From NCBI RefSeq assembly GCF_964340395.1, contig NC_135558.1:8562001-8626000 (forward strand): a stretch of DNA of 64,000 bases, read 5' to 3'. Of this stretch, positions 1 through 12,540 are shown in pieces. A model generated the notes under the pieces. It saw only the letters and a program-made list of their open reading frames with translations. It did no database searches and was not told the DNA's origin. How positions within the stretch are numbered: position 1 is the stretch's first letter; every line of letters begins with the position of its first letter. Source of the DNA: Glandiceps talaboti. Its lineage: Eukaryota > Hemichordata > Enteropneusta > Spengelidae. The translations under genes were made by a program, and so were the position numbers.

Positions 1-247
1 ACGTCATCACCAAATTTTGCATACAGAAAAACTTTTCACTAGCATTCAAAAGAATATTATGTGGTGAAGACTGGTGTTAATTTCATAGTGTTTAGGAGAT
101 GCTATCTTACCTTTTAACCATATTATTGTTTTTATACACAATCACAGACCGTAATGTACCCGAGAATTATTTTGTGATGGGGGGGGGGGGGGGGTTCCCA
201 ACACTGTCACATGAATCCCACTGCTGCAACACCCGACCACTAGATAT

Positions 248-1725
248 AATAATAATAATAATAATAATAAATTCTTATCAGCGCATTACGCAACAGCCTC
301 AATGCGCTTTACAAAACTGAGAAAAAAAAAGCAAGAAACAAAAAAGCACAAACTTGATTTGCATAGAAATCAAAACCAAAAACTTGACGTTCACTATTGA
401 TTACTATTAAAAGTACAATATGTCCTGGACGTTTGTAGACAAGAGTATGGCACAAACTTAATTTGCAAAAAACGACTACTTGAAATTCACTAAAAATCAA
501 AACTTATTGATTACTGCTTATAAAAGTATAGTATGTTCTAAAAGTTTGTAAGCAAGTATGTCTTTAGTTGGGACTTGAATGTTTTGATCGATACCGCTCT
601 CCTAATGTGAATTGGGAGAGAGTTCCATAACTTAGGACCGGCAACAGAGAAGGCGCGGATCTCCGTACGTGGTAGTTGCAACACGTGGAATGGCAAGTGT
701 AAGATGAGTACTAGAACTTAGGGCACGCGTTGGCTTGTGTATGGGTATTAGTTCAATGATGTAGGATGGTGACAGTTTGTTGACAGCCTTGTAGGTGACG
801 AGCAAGATTTTGTATGCAATACGTTGACGTACAGGTAACCAATGAAGATTATGTAATACTGGTGAGACATGATCATATTTGCGTAGTTTGGCAACAAGTC
901 TAGCAGCTGTGTTCTGCACACGTTGAAGTTGTTGATCTCTTTGTCTGGTAATCCATAGGGGATGGAATTGCAATAATCCAGCCTAGAGGTAACAAATGCA
1001 TGGATTAGTCTTTCGGTACTGGTATTGTCGAGGTACTTTCTAATTTGGCCGATCTTTCGAATGGCTAGGGATGCTGCTCTGCAGATGTTATTTACATGAC
1101 AAGTCATTCTAAGTTCCGAGTCAAGTATAACCCCAAGGTCACGTGTTGTGGATGATGTGTTGACAGTGCTGTCCCCAATTGTGATACATAGTACAGGATT
1201 GGTTTTACTGAATCGAGATGAGAAGTGAATTATCTCTGTTTTACTGTCATTAAGCTTTAATTTATTCGATGCATACCAAGTTCGTGTATCAGCAATGCAT
1301 GCTTCAATACGCGAGACTGTGTTCATGTGTTGTGATCGTTTCATCATCTGGTAAAGTTGAGAGTCATCAGCATACATCATACTGTTTAGATTATGTTGTG
1401 AAATCAGATCCTCTAAGGGTGCGACATACATGGTAAAGAGTATGGGACCTAGAACTGATCCCTGTGGGACTCCAAAGTTTAGGCTGTGACAGGCAGACTT
1501 TGCATTGTTTACTGTTACATGTTGTGTTCGATGCTGGAGGTATGACCTAAACCAGGAGAGTACTGTGCCACAAGAGAAAGAGACAGTGTGGTGAGATATT
1601 AGGGATGATGTGTTACATGGAATTAGTGGGATATTGACGTCAGCCCAGGTATATGACCGGTGTGCAATGCGTCCATCTAATTCTAGCATTCAGTTCTGCC
1701 ATTTAAACATCCAAACATGTGGATT
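248..1725 (-). mobile_element. 5'-truncated, frameshifted CR1/L2-like non-LTR retrotransposon
   Basis: Minus-strand reverse-transcriptase remnant. The open frame at 748-1689 carries the RT signatures SWFRSYL, GVPQGSVLGP and YADDSQLY, followed by KLKLNDSKTE and DLGVILDSELRM. Near position 935 the reading frame shifts. The adjacent frame then carries the conserved C-terminal part (LQRVQNTAARLV, then LHWLPV with RIAYKI), and this continues through GPKLWNSLP to a TAG at about 537-539. Below the stop is a 3' UTR with the GCGC-box-like end typical of such LINEs and a (TTA)n tail at 248-271, read on the minus strand. The endonuclease and 5' RT parts are missing; homology fades beyond 1600 and the element abuts the trinucleotide array at 1751. 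It is a dead copy. Assignment to the CR1/L2 side of the non-LTR tree is from motif style only. Confidence 0.9.
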
Positions 1726-1750
1726 AATTAATGCCGTCGCACTTTTCACT

Positions 1751-1980
1751 GTGGTAGTGGTGGTGGTAGTGGTAGTGGTGGAGGAGGAGGAGGAGGAGGA
1801 GGAGGAGGAAGAAGAAGAAGAAGAAGAAGAAGAAGAAGAAGAAGAAGAAGAAGAAGAAGAAGAAGAAGAAGAAGAAGAAGAAGAAGAAGAAGAAGAAGAA
1901 GAAGAAGAAGAAGAAGAAGAAGAAGAAGAAGAAGAAGAAGACGACGACGACGACGACGAAGAAGAAGAAGAAGAAGAAGA
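1751..1980. repeat. (GGA)n/(GAA)n/(CGA)n trinucleotide array
   Basis: A purine-only tract of about 200 bases: short GTG/GTA units, then GGA, a long GAA run, a short CGA run and GAA again. It sits at the 5' edge of the LINE fragment. The long acidic or serine reading frames over it are artefacts of the repeat. Polypurine GAA tracts of this size can adopt triplex (H-DNA) structure. Confidence 0.95.
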
Positions 1981-2007
1981 AAACAACCAAAACCTTTCGG
2001 TTTGATA

Positions 2008-2873
2008 GGGAGCATTCGTTTTTTACGGGGAGGGGGGGGGGGGGGGTCGGTGGAATTCGGGGGGGGGGGTTGACTTTTACAAAGCAGTTTTTAGGGGGGG
2101 TCAAATTTTATATCCAATGGTTTGGGGGGGGGTCAATTTTTACAACAGATTTGTATGGAATCATAGCAAAAAACAACAGAATTGACAAAAAATGTACAAA
2201 ACAGAATACAAACATGTCTTTATTCTGTCTGATCAGGTGATAACAAGTAAAAGAAAGAAAACACAGAATCACAAAAATAAAACTTTCAGGCTGTGGCAAT
2301 ATAATGACATACCTCACTTTTAAAACTCTTTAAAAACTCTTTAAAAACAACAGAACTCATTCAAATTAATTTTTGACCACTTACCAAACATATCAAAGAA
2401 ACAATTGACCTGAGTGAATTCCACCATAAAAATCGTAAAATGGCCGCCACGTGGCCCCGGCCGGCGGGGACTAACAAACATAGATAAGAACACAAAAGAG
2501 ATAGTTACTAAGTTAGTCTGACGACTCACTTTGACTCTTCAGTTCACTGTAGTCAACTGTATCTACAGATCCACTTTGTTCCGTGTCACTTTGACTGTCA
2601 AGTTCACTCAGGTCAATTGTTTCTTTGCTATCAGTGGCTAAGTGGTCAAAAATTAATTTGAATGAGTGCTCATATAAGTCAAGTGTTTCATAAATCTATT
2701 ATAAATCAAGTGAAAATTTTTTATAGGGGGGGGGGGTCACATTTTACAATTGATGGATTTAGGGGGGGGGGGGTCAAATTTTAGAAAAGTAATTTTTAGG
2801 GGGGGGTGCTTTTTACATTTAATTCATACCTCAAATTCCACCCCCCCCCTCCCCGTAAAAAACGAATGCTCCC
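2008..2873. mobile_element. G-tract-rich non-autonomous DNA transposon with TA target site
   Basis: Inverted termini of about 30-45 bp face each other: GGGAGCATTCG at 2008 and its reverse complement ending at 2873. TA lies immediately outside both ends (2006-2007 and 2874-2875), fitting a TA target duplication as in Tc1/mariner-type elements. Just inside each end, runs of 8-14 G followed by TCAAATTTTA-like spacers recur on the same strand (about 2030-2140 and 2726-2812). A second, inner inverted repeat pairs 2355-2384 with 2640-2670 (AATTAATTTTTGACCACTTA-type arms). No transposase frame is visible. The interior at 2455-2474 also contains a CCGGCGGGGACTAA end like the one at 43706. Confidence 0.75.
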
Positions 2874-3132
2874 TAATTATCAATGCATTGGCAGCGGTGA
2901 GATGGATTCCTTACCATCGATTCTTGACTATTTTTTTCATTTCAGTGACAGCACTGTAGCCATATTTGTTTTTAATATTTCGACTGGGAGGTCACATAAA
3001 TTGAGGGAGGGACGAATTTTACGCAATAGTCCGGGCTTCCCTGGCCATCCCCTTGTAATTATGAATGCTCTGATCCCTCAAGACGACAACGGCAACACTG
3101 CAACAGATCTTATAATCGGTACTCTCCCGGGG

Positions 3133-3134
<2 letters not shown>

Positions 3135-3183
<49 letters not shown>
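3135..3183. repeat. (TAC)n microsatellite
   Basis: About 16 uninterrupted TAC units. The reading frames over it are repeat artefacts. Confidence 0.95.
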
Positions 3184-3705
3184 ATGTAGTCGTATGATTG
3201 AAACACCGCTAGTACTGAGCCTTGTCACTGGGGAGGATTAATACCAACAGCGCCTTCTACCGTAAAAGAACGACCATGTTGCAGGGTCATGACCTCGAGT
3301 AGTTACACAAATAAACAAAACACCATGCCAACATGATTCCATTCATGAAGTCTTGACCCCAGACCTACAGTACTACTGGTACTGTACTATTGACATAAAG
3401 CTGTATCAATACCAAACAAAACACTGTAGAACACCGCTTTGATCCAGAAATTCAAATACTACATATCAAGATCACATTGACACTGGAGTATATTATTTTT
3501 AGTTACCGTGAAGGCTACAATGGCGGTATATAAGGGATCTCTCCTTGCACCTCCATGGTGTTACAGATATGAACAGAGCAGTGTATTACATGTATATTCG
3601 TTCATTGTCGGTCCAGTAGAATTACTTCGAGTCAGTTTGTACGACGATAACTTATTAATTTCCACATATTCAATATCACTCTCTGAATTTGTTAATTTTT
3701 CGCTG

Positions 3706-3824
3706 CCAAAACATTAGTCCTGCTTGCATGCGGAGCCTGAGTAATCCGGGACTCGATTCTGACAAGTCAGTAATAGTCTAATACAGACTCGTGCACCGTC
3801 ATGTAAGCAGGACTACCAAAACAT
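3706..3824. mobile_element. 101-bp MITE with perfect 9-bp target duplication
   Basis: The element at 3715-3815 begins TAGTCCTGCTTGCATG and ends with the near-perfect inverse, CATGTAAGCAGGACTA. It is flanked by the identical 9-mer CCAAAACAT (3706-3714 and 3816-3824). A 9-bp duplication and short foldback structure are typical of Mutator-like MITEs. Related diverged copies lie at 14957-15047 and 42252-42363. Confidence 0.85.
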
Positions 3825-6800
3825 TAGATATTGAAAGATATCATGATAAACTTGATTTAAAACAATATTAAAATATATACATACCACTAGATATTAGAAG
3901 TAACACTCTCCTCTGATTTGTATCCGTATTCATGTTGTATATGCTGAAAGTTCGCGTGTTGTTATGGACGCTCTCTTGAGATTTCTTTGCCGCGCCCATA
4001 ACAACAATTAACCAATAGCATTTTTAAATGTGATAGATATAAATGACCTGTTAATCATCACATGCATAATACTTGTTACTACAACGGAGGGTGGGGGCCA
4101 TAGTAGGGCCTCCAATGAAAACAGGACATGTATTCTTGTGTATGGGTGGATACATAGAATATAGCGTTCAAATGTGAATGCTCCATATTGCTTGTATGCA
4201 TAGTGTCTGGGGAATACACTTATTCGTAGCGTTATTCGGCAGTTCATATCAAGTTTCCGATTTGTATTTTCAGTGTGTCACCATACCATGGCATAAAAAC
4301 TGTCAACGATGTTTATTTAATTGAAAATCAAACATGTATGAAATATGTAGTTTTCTAAATATAATCTCTGTGTGATAGAACAGCACTTTTTTACTCTCTG
4401 TATTACCATGTGCGAAAACCAAACAGAAAATTGTGGCAACAAAAGTAGGTGTTCAACATTGATGTAAAAAAAATCCGGATATCTCAAAGAAACAAAGAAA
4501 AAAAAAGTTGCCAGCATAGGCGAAGGAGAAAAAAAATAATTCTCAGGCAAGCAGGTGGGAAAAAAAATAATGACTCTCCACCAATCTTCCAAGCCCTCCC
4601 CAGGATATCGAATGGTCTACCCCTAACGGTGGGGAGGCGTCTTCCCGAGTAATGGCTCACCCACCACATGTGTCCAATGTTTATGTTTACGGCCTTAATC
4701 ACGGAACGCACTCTTTCTCCGAAAAAAAAAACACCCCTAGCAAATGATATGGACGTTTGATTGCGTGGCACATTCCCGGCTTCACAATTTTGGGAGCAAC
4801 CTTCTTCAAATATCCCACCGATCAAAAGGAACAAAACATAAAACAATATTCTTCATGTATCTGCCAACCTCAAGGTGGCGGGCTTCGATATACACTCGAC
4901 TGTTAGCAAACCAGTGGAAACCTTTGACCCGTGTAGGGCCTTATATGGAAACGAACGACCAACTCCATGAAAAGTCTAGATACTGGATTTCTGAGCCATG
5001 ATGACAGTAAGTATTGCTTGCTTAGTAATTGATAATTCAGAAATGAAACAATTGAACTGTTTATATTTGCAATATGTGTTTTTTCTAATCTCTAGAGAAT
5101 TGTCCTCGGAAATCGCAACTAGAACAAGTTTTGGAGGAAAAGGAGCAGCCCACAAATATCAAGAATCGCTGAAGAATGGCGTATAAGAAGATAGCAAGAA
5201 ATAAAGAAAATTCAACTTCATCCAGTTTTCTTCTGAGTGAAAGTCAAATTGGAGGTTTGCTGTTATACCAGAAATTGAATCAAAAGATCTCCATTGTCAT
5301 TCTAACCTGTTATGTTTTTAATTCTATTCAACAGGATCATTAAGACAAAGAAATTTTATAGTTACCTACCTTTAACCACTGTTGATTAGGATTGCGCCAA
5401 ACTGCATTAGAATACAAGCTCATTAATCACACTTGAAGAGAAGGGCATAGACAAAAATATAACAACATTTTAATAGAAACAGAGGATGTGGGTCTATCTC
5501 CAGTTACAAGGTTGCTCATTTGAGCAAAAAAGTACACCAAAGAATTGGCTCACTCAAATTAAATTAAAAGAAAGACAAACAAAAAGTCCAAAAACAAAAA
5601 ATAAAGCTAGTTATATATATTTACCTAACCAATACTGAATAATTATTTATAGTTATAGGACAACTTCATGTCGGTTAGGGATGAACTATGTGATATGGGG
5701 GGGGGGTTTAGAGTGTAAACTGTCGGCAAAGTCTGCCTTGTCAACGTAGTTTCAGCAGGAACTTTTTTTACTTGTTTCATCGATACAAACAGTTTCACTC
5801 TCTCTGTCATAAGTTCAGAGGCAATGCAACTTTCTCTCTTCGGGCCAAAAAAAAAACATTTTGTTTTCGGACCCCCCCCCCCCCGCCCTGCCAAAAATAA
5901 AATGGCTTTCCACGTAATGGATTTAACAGGACACTGTGGAGCAAACGTCTGTTATTTTAACGATGACATAATAACTTATGGTGATAACAAATCTGTTGTT
6001 AAATCGGGGCCAGAAGACATATTAGGGGGTGGAGGACTTTGGTGGAAAAATTGTCGGCAGATGAAGGAGAAAAAAATTGATCCCGTAATGGCTTGAGATA
6101 AAAAAATTGTTCCAACAGACACAAGTAAAAAAAAATGTTGCGAGGTATCATTCTAATATATCTGAATAAACAAAGTTATGGGACTTTGGCTCCTTTTATT
6201 TGTGTTCATGTTTGGTAAGTTATCGACTCTAATTACATTGTGTGTCTTTGCATGAAACTGGTCTTATTCTAACTTTATATCAGTAACCACAGATGAGTTC
6301 AAGTTGCAACGCACTGGTATATTTTTCGCGGATAATATTAAGTAGTTATACTATGCATTCGAGTTTCATGGGTTTCTCCAGTGCGTCGTTGTTATTGTCG
6401 AGCAGCGCACTATTGCGCAACCCCCGTACTCTTTATACCCACAAGTTATCTTGTTGATTAACTAAACAAATATTGAAACGCTCACAAATCGCTTCATAAT
6501 GTTGTATTTTGGACTACCTTTAAAGATAATTATTTGTGTGTCGCAAGTTTATATCCTTTGTACTCGATGTATACAAGTCATTCATTAATCATCACCCCCA
6601 AAGCAATATAGTATACATACATCAACAACACTTATTTTCATCAATTAACAGTGCAACAAAATATCAGAGTGTTCCAATATTTCGACCAACAACAGCCATC
6701 TTCATCTGGGAATGAGGCAATGACCTACAAAAACGGTCATGACCTCAATCCTAAGGCGGTGTCAAATTAAAGTTAGAACCGCTTCCCCCTGGGTCTCCTC

Positions 6801-7480
6801 CCGTAGTGTATATCATGTTGACATCATTTACAACCCCACATTATAAGACAATTACAAATTGATGGGTGGTAGCCTTGATGGGTGGCTGCCAAAATAACAA
6901 ACATTAAGGCTTGTATCTATTTTGGTAGCTTACACGTCAAATGCTGATAAGTAAATGCATGGATGACATCAACATAGGTAATTGGGCACCTCGATCGATT
7001 GTTTGCTTACCAAGAACTCCCTACTCCAGTGTACAGAAATTCATGGCTAATTTGAATAATATTATTTCTCTTATATTCAGAAACATCACGCGATGAAGAG
7101 GTAGTCATCTTGACTGTTCGTGACTTAATGGACATCAACTAAAACAGTTAGGACAAAAGCAACCTCGCTTTTATTCTACTTATCTTAAGGAATCTTAGAT
7201 TACAGATTCAGGTATGACACTTTCAACAGAGTGATATTATATTCTTATCATTCTTTCACTGGCTCTTGGCTAGGGATACATAAATGTGTACCACGTACCC
7301 TGGCTTGCTTGATACTGGTATGGTATTTTGAAGATGAAATTTTGAAGAAGCAAGACTGAGTCCACATATCACTTTTAAATATAATACTCAGAAGTGCCCA
7401 GTCAGTTGCGTAGTTTAGATTTCAAGACATCGTTTGCATAATTAACAATATACACCGGATAATCCATGTATGGTGATAGC
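3825..7480. other. Intergenic stretch without a supported gene
   Basis: I see no coding exon here. Reading frames are short and lack family motifs. Poly-A and poly-G/C blocks at 4500-4740, 5698-5707, 5873-5884 and 6008-6080 look like decayed relatives of the G-tract repeat family seen at 2008-2873. The rest is unremarkable AT-rich DNA. Confidence 0.6.
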
Positions 7481-7617
7481 TCAGAATTTTGTATTCTGGT
7501 AATACGTGTAAGAATAACTATCTAAAGGCTTGCTTTGTACTCTCACGAAAGGCAGTCATGATTGCTGAAACGGTACTTATCTGCTTCAGTATATTCACTA
7601 ACGCAGTTGGATTTTAC

Positions 7618-7876
7618 ACACAGACACACACACAAACACGTCCCTCCCCTGTCTGTTTGTCTCTGTCTCTGTCTAATTCTCTGTCTGTCTGTCTGTCTCT
7701 GTCCGTTTGTTTGTCTATCTGTCACTGTCTACATATGTAAGTCTGTCTGTCTGTCTGTTTGTTTGTCTATCTGTCACTGTCTGTCTCTGTCTGCCTGTCT
7801 GCCTCTGTCTGTCTGTCTGTTACCCTCCCTCCCTCTCCCCCCTCCCCCCTCTCTCTCTCTCCCCCTCTCCCTCTCT
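7618..7876. repeat. (CTGT)n / CT-rich compound microsatellite
   Basis: Starts with a CA-rich block, continues as imperfect CTGT units, and ends in a CT-rich (CCCTCC, CTCTCT) stretch. All frames over it (Leu/Ser/Val/Cys repeats) are repeat artefacts. Confidence 0.9.
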
Positions 7877-8519
7877 TGTACGACCGACATAACTTGAATG
7901 TGATCATAACTTGTAAATCCCATCAGTCATATATCATTCAAATGTGCAAATAACCATTCAAATGTACATGCATGTTTATTCTATATTCGATGTCATTTGT
8001 AAAAATAAAATTACAGCTCTCAGCGAAACAATTTGTCAACACAACATTGCGTACGTGATTTATACAGATTGTACCGGAGGTACCAGGTAAAGTGCCCTGT
8101 TCATACACCACCCTGTTGTCGAATGGTATAGACTATAAACATTATAACATATACATGAGAGATGAAACAAAATGGCTGATGAAATACGAACGGTAGACGT
8201 GTCACTACAAAGAGTACGTGTTTAAAATTGTAAAAGTTTCAACTCTTTCAGTTAGAATATATATATATATTTGTTTTATTTACATAAAAGTGAATTTCAT
8301 AGTGACATACTCGTATTCATGTACTTTTATACAATGGTGCCCATTTTGTATTGGATTTAAGGGAACCTCTGTAACTTTTAATAATAATAGAATTTAAAAG
8401 TTTATATGATTTGTAAAACACAACTATTAAAATCAAAATGAAACGGAAATCTGAGTCTATGCCCATACAACTATGACAATACCTGACATGGGAAACTCAT
8501 TTAAAACTTACATTTACGT

Positions 8520-9300
8520 TAGCTTTTTAAAGCTTGGAAATATTACCTCAAAGGCTCTGAATAACCTCAAATTGCCTAAATAGAAACAAACAACTCCTGA
8601 TCTAGGGGAAAACCCAACTTAAGGACTCCCTCACCCCAGAGGTCACTCGTGCATCCAATCAACAATCAGATGCACCAACCTTTTTACTGTTATAATGGTA
8701 TTAAACTTTTCTTAAATATTTTCATCCTATGCTAATGAGATGATATTATCTTTTAAAACATGTGCAATGTTTGCCAAGATAGTCTAAGATTGCCTTAAAA
8801 CTCCAAATCTCCCCTACCAATGATACTACCATTAGATGTGCTATTATAATGATGCTATTTAACTTTTTAAGAACATATTTCAACCCTATGTAAGTCATAG
8901 AGAATAGTTTCTGATACCGTGTTGTAAAGCTTGGAGGTTATTGCTTGAAAGCGTCTGAATAGCCTAAAATTGGCTTTAAGAGTAAAAGAAACTTCCAGGG
9001 ATTCTAGGGGGAGACCCCCTAGAACCCCTACATAAGGTGGACACATCCCAGTCTCAAGCTCTTTCCCCTACCTCTTACTAGATGCTATATTTCAACCCTA
9101 TGTAGTTGCTTTTTACATGTTGGTGCTGTCTTGTAAAGCTTGGAAATTATTGTCTGAAAGTGTCTGAATAGTCTCAAAATTGACTTTTCAGAGTAAAAAA
9201 CTTCCATGGCTTCTAGGGGGAGCCCCCTCGGACCCCATGATAGGTGTACATATTCCCTTCTCAAGCTTTCCCCATACCTTTCAATGTCAAGATGCAATTA
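8520..9300. repeat. Diverged tandem copies of a ~205-bp unit
   Basis: The landmark AAAGCTTGGAAATTATT recurs near 8529, 8929 and 9134. Each copy is followed by CTGAATAGCCTCAAATTG-like, AAACTTCCA and TTCTAGGGGGA-like blocks, and the last two copies by TCTCAAGCT and TCCCCTACC-like blocks. Copies 2 and 3 are about 205 bp apart and clearly align. Copy 1 is about two unit lengths away and more decayed. Function unknown; probably an old satellite or transposon remnant. Confidence 0.7.
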
Positions 9301-9449
9301 AACTCTTTTTGGAATATATTTACACTGTGTAGTCAATAATTATAAATATGATAGTGCTAACCTGGGATCTTATAAAGTAGATGCCAGACAGTCGAGCAGT
9401 CCACACTGAGTCACGATCAAAAAATACCTGTTATGTGAATATAATATAC

Positions 9450-9530
9450 TGGGGAGGGGGTCAGTGACTTTTTGTCGGCCCGATGGAACAATCCACCGAC
9501 CCCCCCCCCCCCCCCTACACACACAGTATT
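9450..9530. repeat. G/C-tract foldback remnant
   Basis: A G-run (9453-9460) and a C-run (9500-9514) flank a TTTTTGTCGG block. The block resembles the ATTGTCGGCAG and GATGAAG stretch near 6050, so the two may be remnants of one repeat family. Confidence 0.4.
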
Positions 9531-9539
9531 ACACAGGCT

Positions 9540-11760
9540 GGAAAAACTGCCCGGTCCCTTTAAAGGCAAGATTACGCCTTATGTTCAGAATTTCGCAGTA
9601 GTAGTACATGTAGTAATAGTCCAAGATAATGATACTCACCAAGTTCATAACTTGATGTCGATTAACGTGGCATAATTTAAGGACTAATCACGAATCTTGT
9701 TACATTCCTTGAATCTGTCGATATTTTTCTTAAACGGTGACGTATTAGGCTTAATATGTTGATATACATTATGCTGAACCCACATTGGCGTGTAGCGTTT
9801 TTAGATTGTTGTTTTCCTTGCCTATAGGGCTAAATATACGTTCTGACTACAATTAGCTACCTGGGAGGAGGTGTGTTATTTCTACTAGTATAGAGATTGA
9901 TACATTTGTAGCAGATTCGTATGATATTTTCCTTAAGAAACAACAATCTAAGCAATAACACGTGCCCCTGTGGTTGTCCTCGTTCAAAAAGTAAATGTAC
10001 TGAGTACAATGTATGACAGTGCATTTACTTTTTGACACCCATTTATCATAGAGGTAATGTGTTTGATGTTTGTATTTTTTTAGAATCGCCAAATTATACC
10101 ATCATAATGGAATTGCTTGTCGATCTATGCCAACCCATTTATAACTATCTAGGCATTGAAAGGTCATTCTGCGTATTGGCTGCCAGTGAAGTCAAACACG
10201 TGTTTTGAATACATTGCTTGGTTCCTTTTAAATCCTAAGTTAGATGTGAACAAGAAACAGTTCAGAAGTATCATTGTCAGTAATTTGTTCAACGTTGTTT
10301 CGATTGTCTGTCGTCAACTGTAACAATGATATCATTTGTCACATCTTACATCTGCATATCAATCAGGCGTCAGTCAGTTCCCTGACAAGTAACCAGATGA
10401 TAATGCTGCTGTCATGAAGTTTAAACGTGAGGCTAGGAAGGAGAAATAAGAGAATATTCGATAACGTTATCAATAACTGTGTAAACAGAAAGTAAATGTC
10501 GAGTGGTCTCCCCAGCTAAGGAAGCTTAGAATGCAATCAAAGGAATCCGTTAGATCTTGAATTTAATGTTTATGCAGTATGAAATTCCATATCATACATA
10601 CGATAAATACAATGATATCCTTAATACATGCATACATTAATACATATATATTATTATCAATGATCAGAAAAAGATATCACAAATTCCATATGAAGGTTAG
10701 TGTCGAATGGACCTTTTTTTGTAATTTAAATTTGCACTTTTAACTATCATAATTTTTTTCCCTGTTCGATTTCTGATCGCTGCCGTCTAGCGTCTCTATG
10801 TATACAGTCACCGCATTATGCATACCCGCCAGAAACTGTGTATATCAATAGTACTAGTTGATAGTACTAGTTGAGGTGAGTTAAATGATAAACTGATCCA
10901 GTGAATCGAAGTTTGTAATTTAAATTTCGTCTTTATCCTCTTTCGTCTTGTTTCAGTCCTTATGAATGTCTTCAAAAGTCAGAAATAATCAAATCCTTCG
11001 GAAGAAAACTCTACCGCAGTGTAAGCGCCTGTATATATATGTTCATATTTTTGCTGTGGTGTTCCATTCTTTTCCATAAAATCATTTAGTTATTTTGCCT
11101 TTGCTTGTTTGTTTTTCGGACTGATGGACATGCTGCTCTTCTGGCTATCTTTGTCCCTCTCTCGTCTGTCTCCGTCTGTCCCCCAAATTTAAAAATAGTA
11201 AGTCTTAGTATAGTTCAGAAAAATACAGAAAACATATGGGGGTCGATGAACCTCTGAAACGGTGGTCTGAGATGGCAGGCGATACCATTTTGCAACGAGG
11301 TAGTTCCATATTAAAAGCTTCAGTGTCTAAAGTCAGGGTTCTGCTTTGCAATTACATTGTATTATACAAAAAAATGTTAATGAGAGTCATGTTAATATAA
11401 CCTGTGCCACAAAATATACAGAGCGATTTCAAAAGAAAATAATGTACTACATAAAGATTTCTGTTCCATCACAGCCAATAATTGCGCCCCCAACATTATC
11501 CAATGAATCATGAATGCGACTTGTTCACCAGGACTTTTACAAGTAGAGAGGTATATACTACACTAATAATCAGATGTCAAGTTCCGAGATACAGTATATT
11601 TTCTACTCTCATCGGAGAGGGGATGGGGGTAGGTCGAAAGCAACTAGTTTTACAAAATTAATTGTAAATATCGGGTACAGTGCGGTTTGACGACCTTCAT
11701 AAGTTGCAACAGTTGTCTAGTCTCTATTTGATTTATTTTTTATTCATTTAATTCATTAAA
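9540..11760. other. Intergenic stretch, nothing recognised
   Basis: No coding, RNA or transposon signal that I can support. The only local structure is a short direct repeat (ATAGTACTAGTTGA twice) at 10847-10874. Confidence 0.5.
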
Positions 11761-11764
11761 AATC

Positions 11765-11830
11765 GTTTTATGAATTAAAAATCCAAAATAAATACCCAAT
11801 CCTCATCCACATGGCCACTTTAAAGCGTAA

Positions 11831-11899
<69 letters not shown>
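11765..11899. repeat. Solo MITE end followed by (TC)n
   Basis: 11765-11822 matches the right terminus of the TTAA-flanked MITE at 22676-23007 (AAATACCCAATCCTCATCCA, then CATGGCCACTTTAA). No left end is seen, so it is a truncated copy. It is followed at 11831-11899 by a pure TC dinucleotide run of about 34 units. Confidence 0.8.
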
Positions 11900-11903
<4 letters not shown>

Positions 11904-12218
11904 AAGGGGAGAATAAAATAATTTGGGTGCTCAAATTTTACATACTGACCATCTCAGTCTGTAATAATCAAATTATTATTGTTTTAATTAATGCATGTAC
12001 TATATTTTGTACAACACAAAACATCAGCAAAACAACAATAACGACACACAATTTAAAAACGTGACCAACCCAGAGGACGGAAACTTTGCTCTTTAGGTAT
12101 GAAGGTTTTGTTGGCTTTTTCACGACGGTTTGAATTAATTTTCATAGAACTTTAATTAGCTGTGAAATTGTATTACATAAATGTATCTTCAGAAGAAAGC
12201 ATAGTAAAATAGACAACC

Positions 12219-12220
12219 GC

Positions 12221-12268
<48 letters not shown>

Positions 12269-12277
12269 AACAACAAC
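12219..12277. repeat. (CAA)n microsatellite
   Basis: About 19 AAC/CAA units with two CAT interruptions. Confidence 0.95.
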
Positions 12278-12419
12278 GAATTCACTGTTCAAATTTAAAT
12301 ACAATGATAATTTTTTTAAATCTGTCCAAATATATAAAGCGAGAGAGGTGCTTGGACACGATTCAAGAGATATTTCCAACTTGCTAATTGCAGTTGAAAT
12401 ATCAAGTTATTCCTAAAGG

Positions 12420-12540
12420 TCCAGTTACACGGCGCGACGCATGAAGCAATTATTCGCATGCGACAAGGCTAGCACCTGCAAGTACATGAAGCAACTACAT
12501 GTAGTTGCTTGGCGCGTCGCAAGGTCTGTCGCAAGGCAAA
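12420..12540. repeat. Small palindromic GC-rich element
   Basis: Contains a perfect 20-bp palindrome centred at about 12499 (AGCAACTACATGTAGTTGCT). Inverted GCGCGACGC / GGCGCGTCGC blocks flank it. Looks like a small foldback element; ends not resolved. Confidence 0.5.

Noticed and set aside
1610-2104. Poly-Glu, poly-Ser, poly-Phe and poly-Leu frames
   Set aside because: Trinucleotide array between a LINE fragment and a DNA transposon; no gene context.
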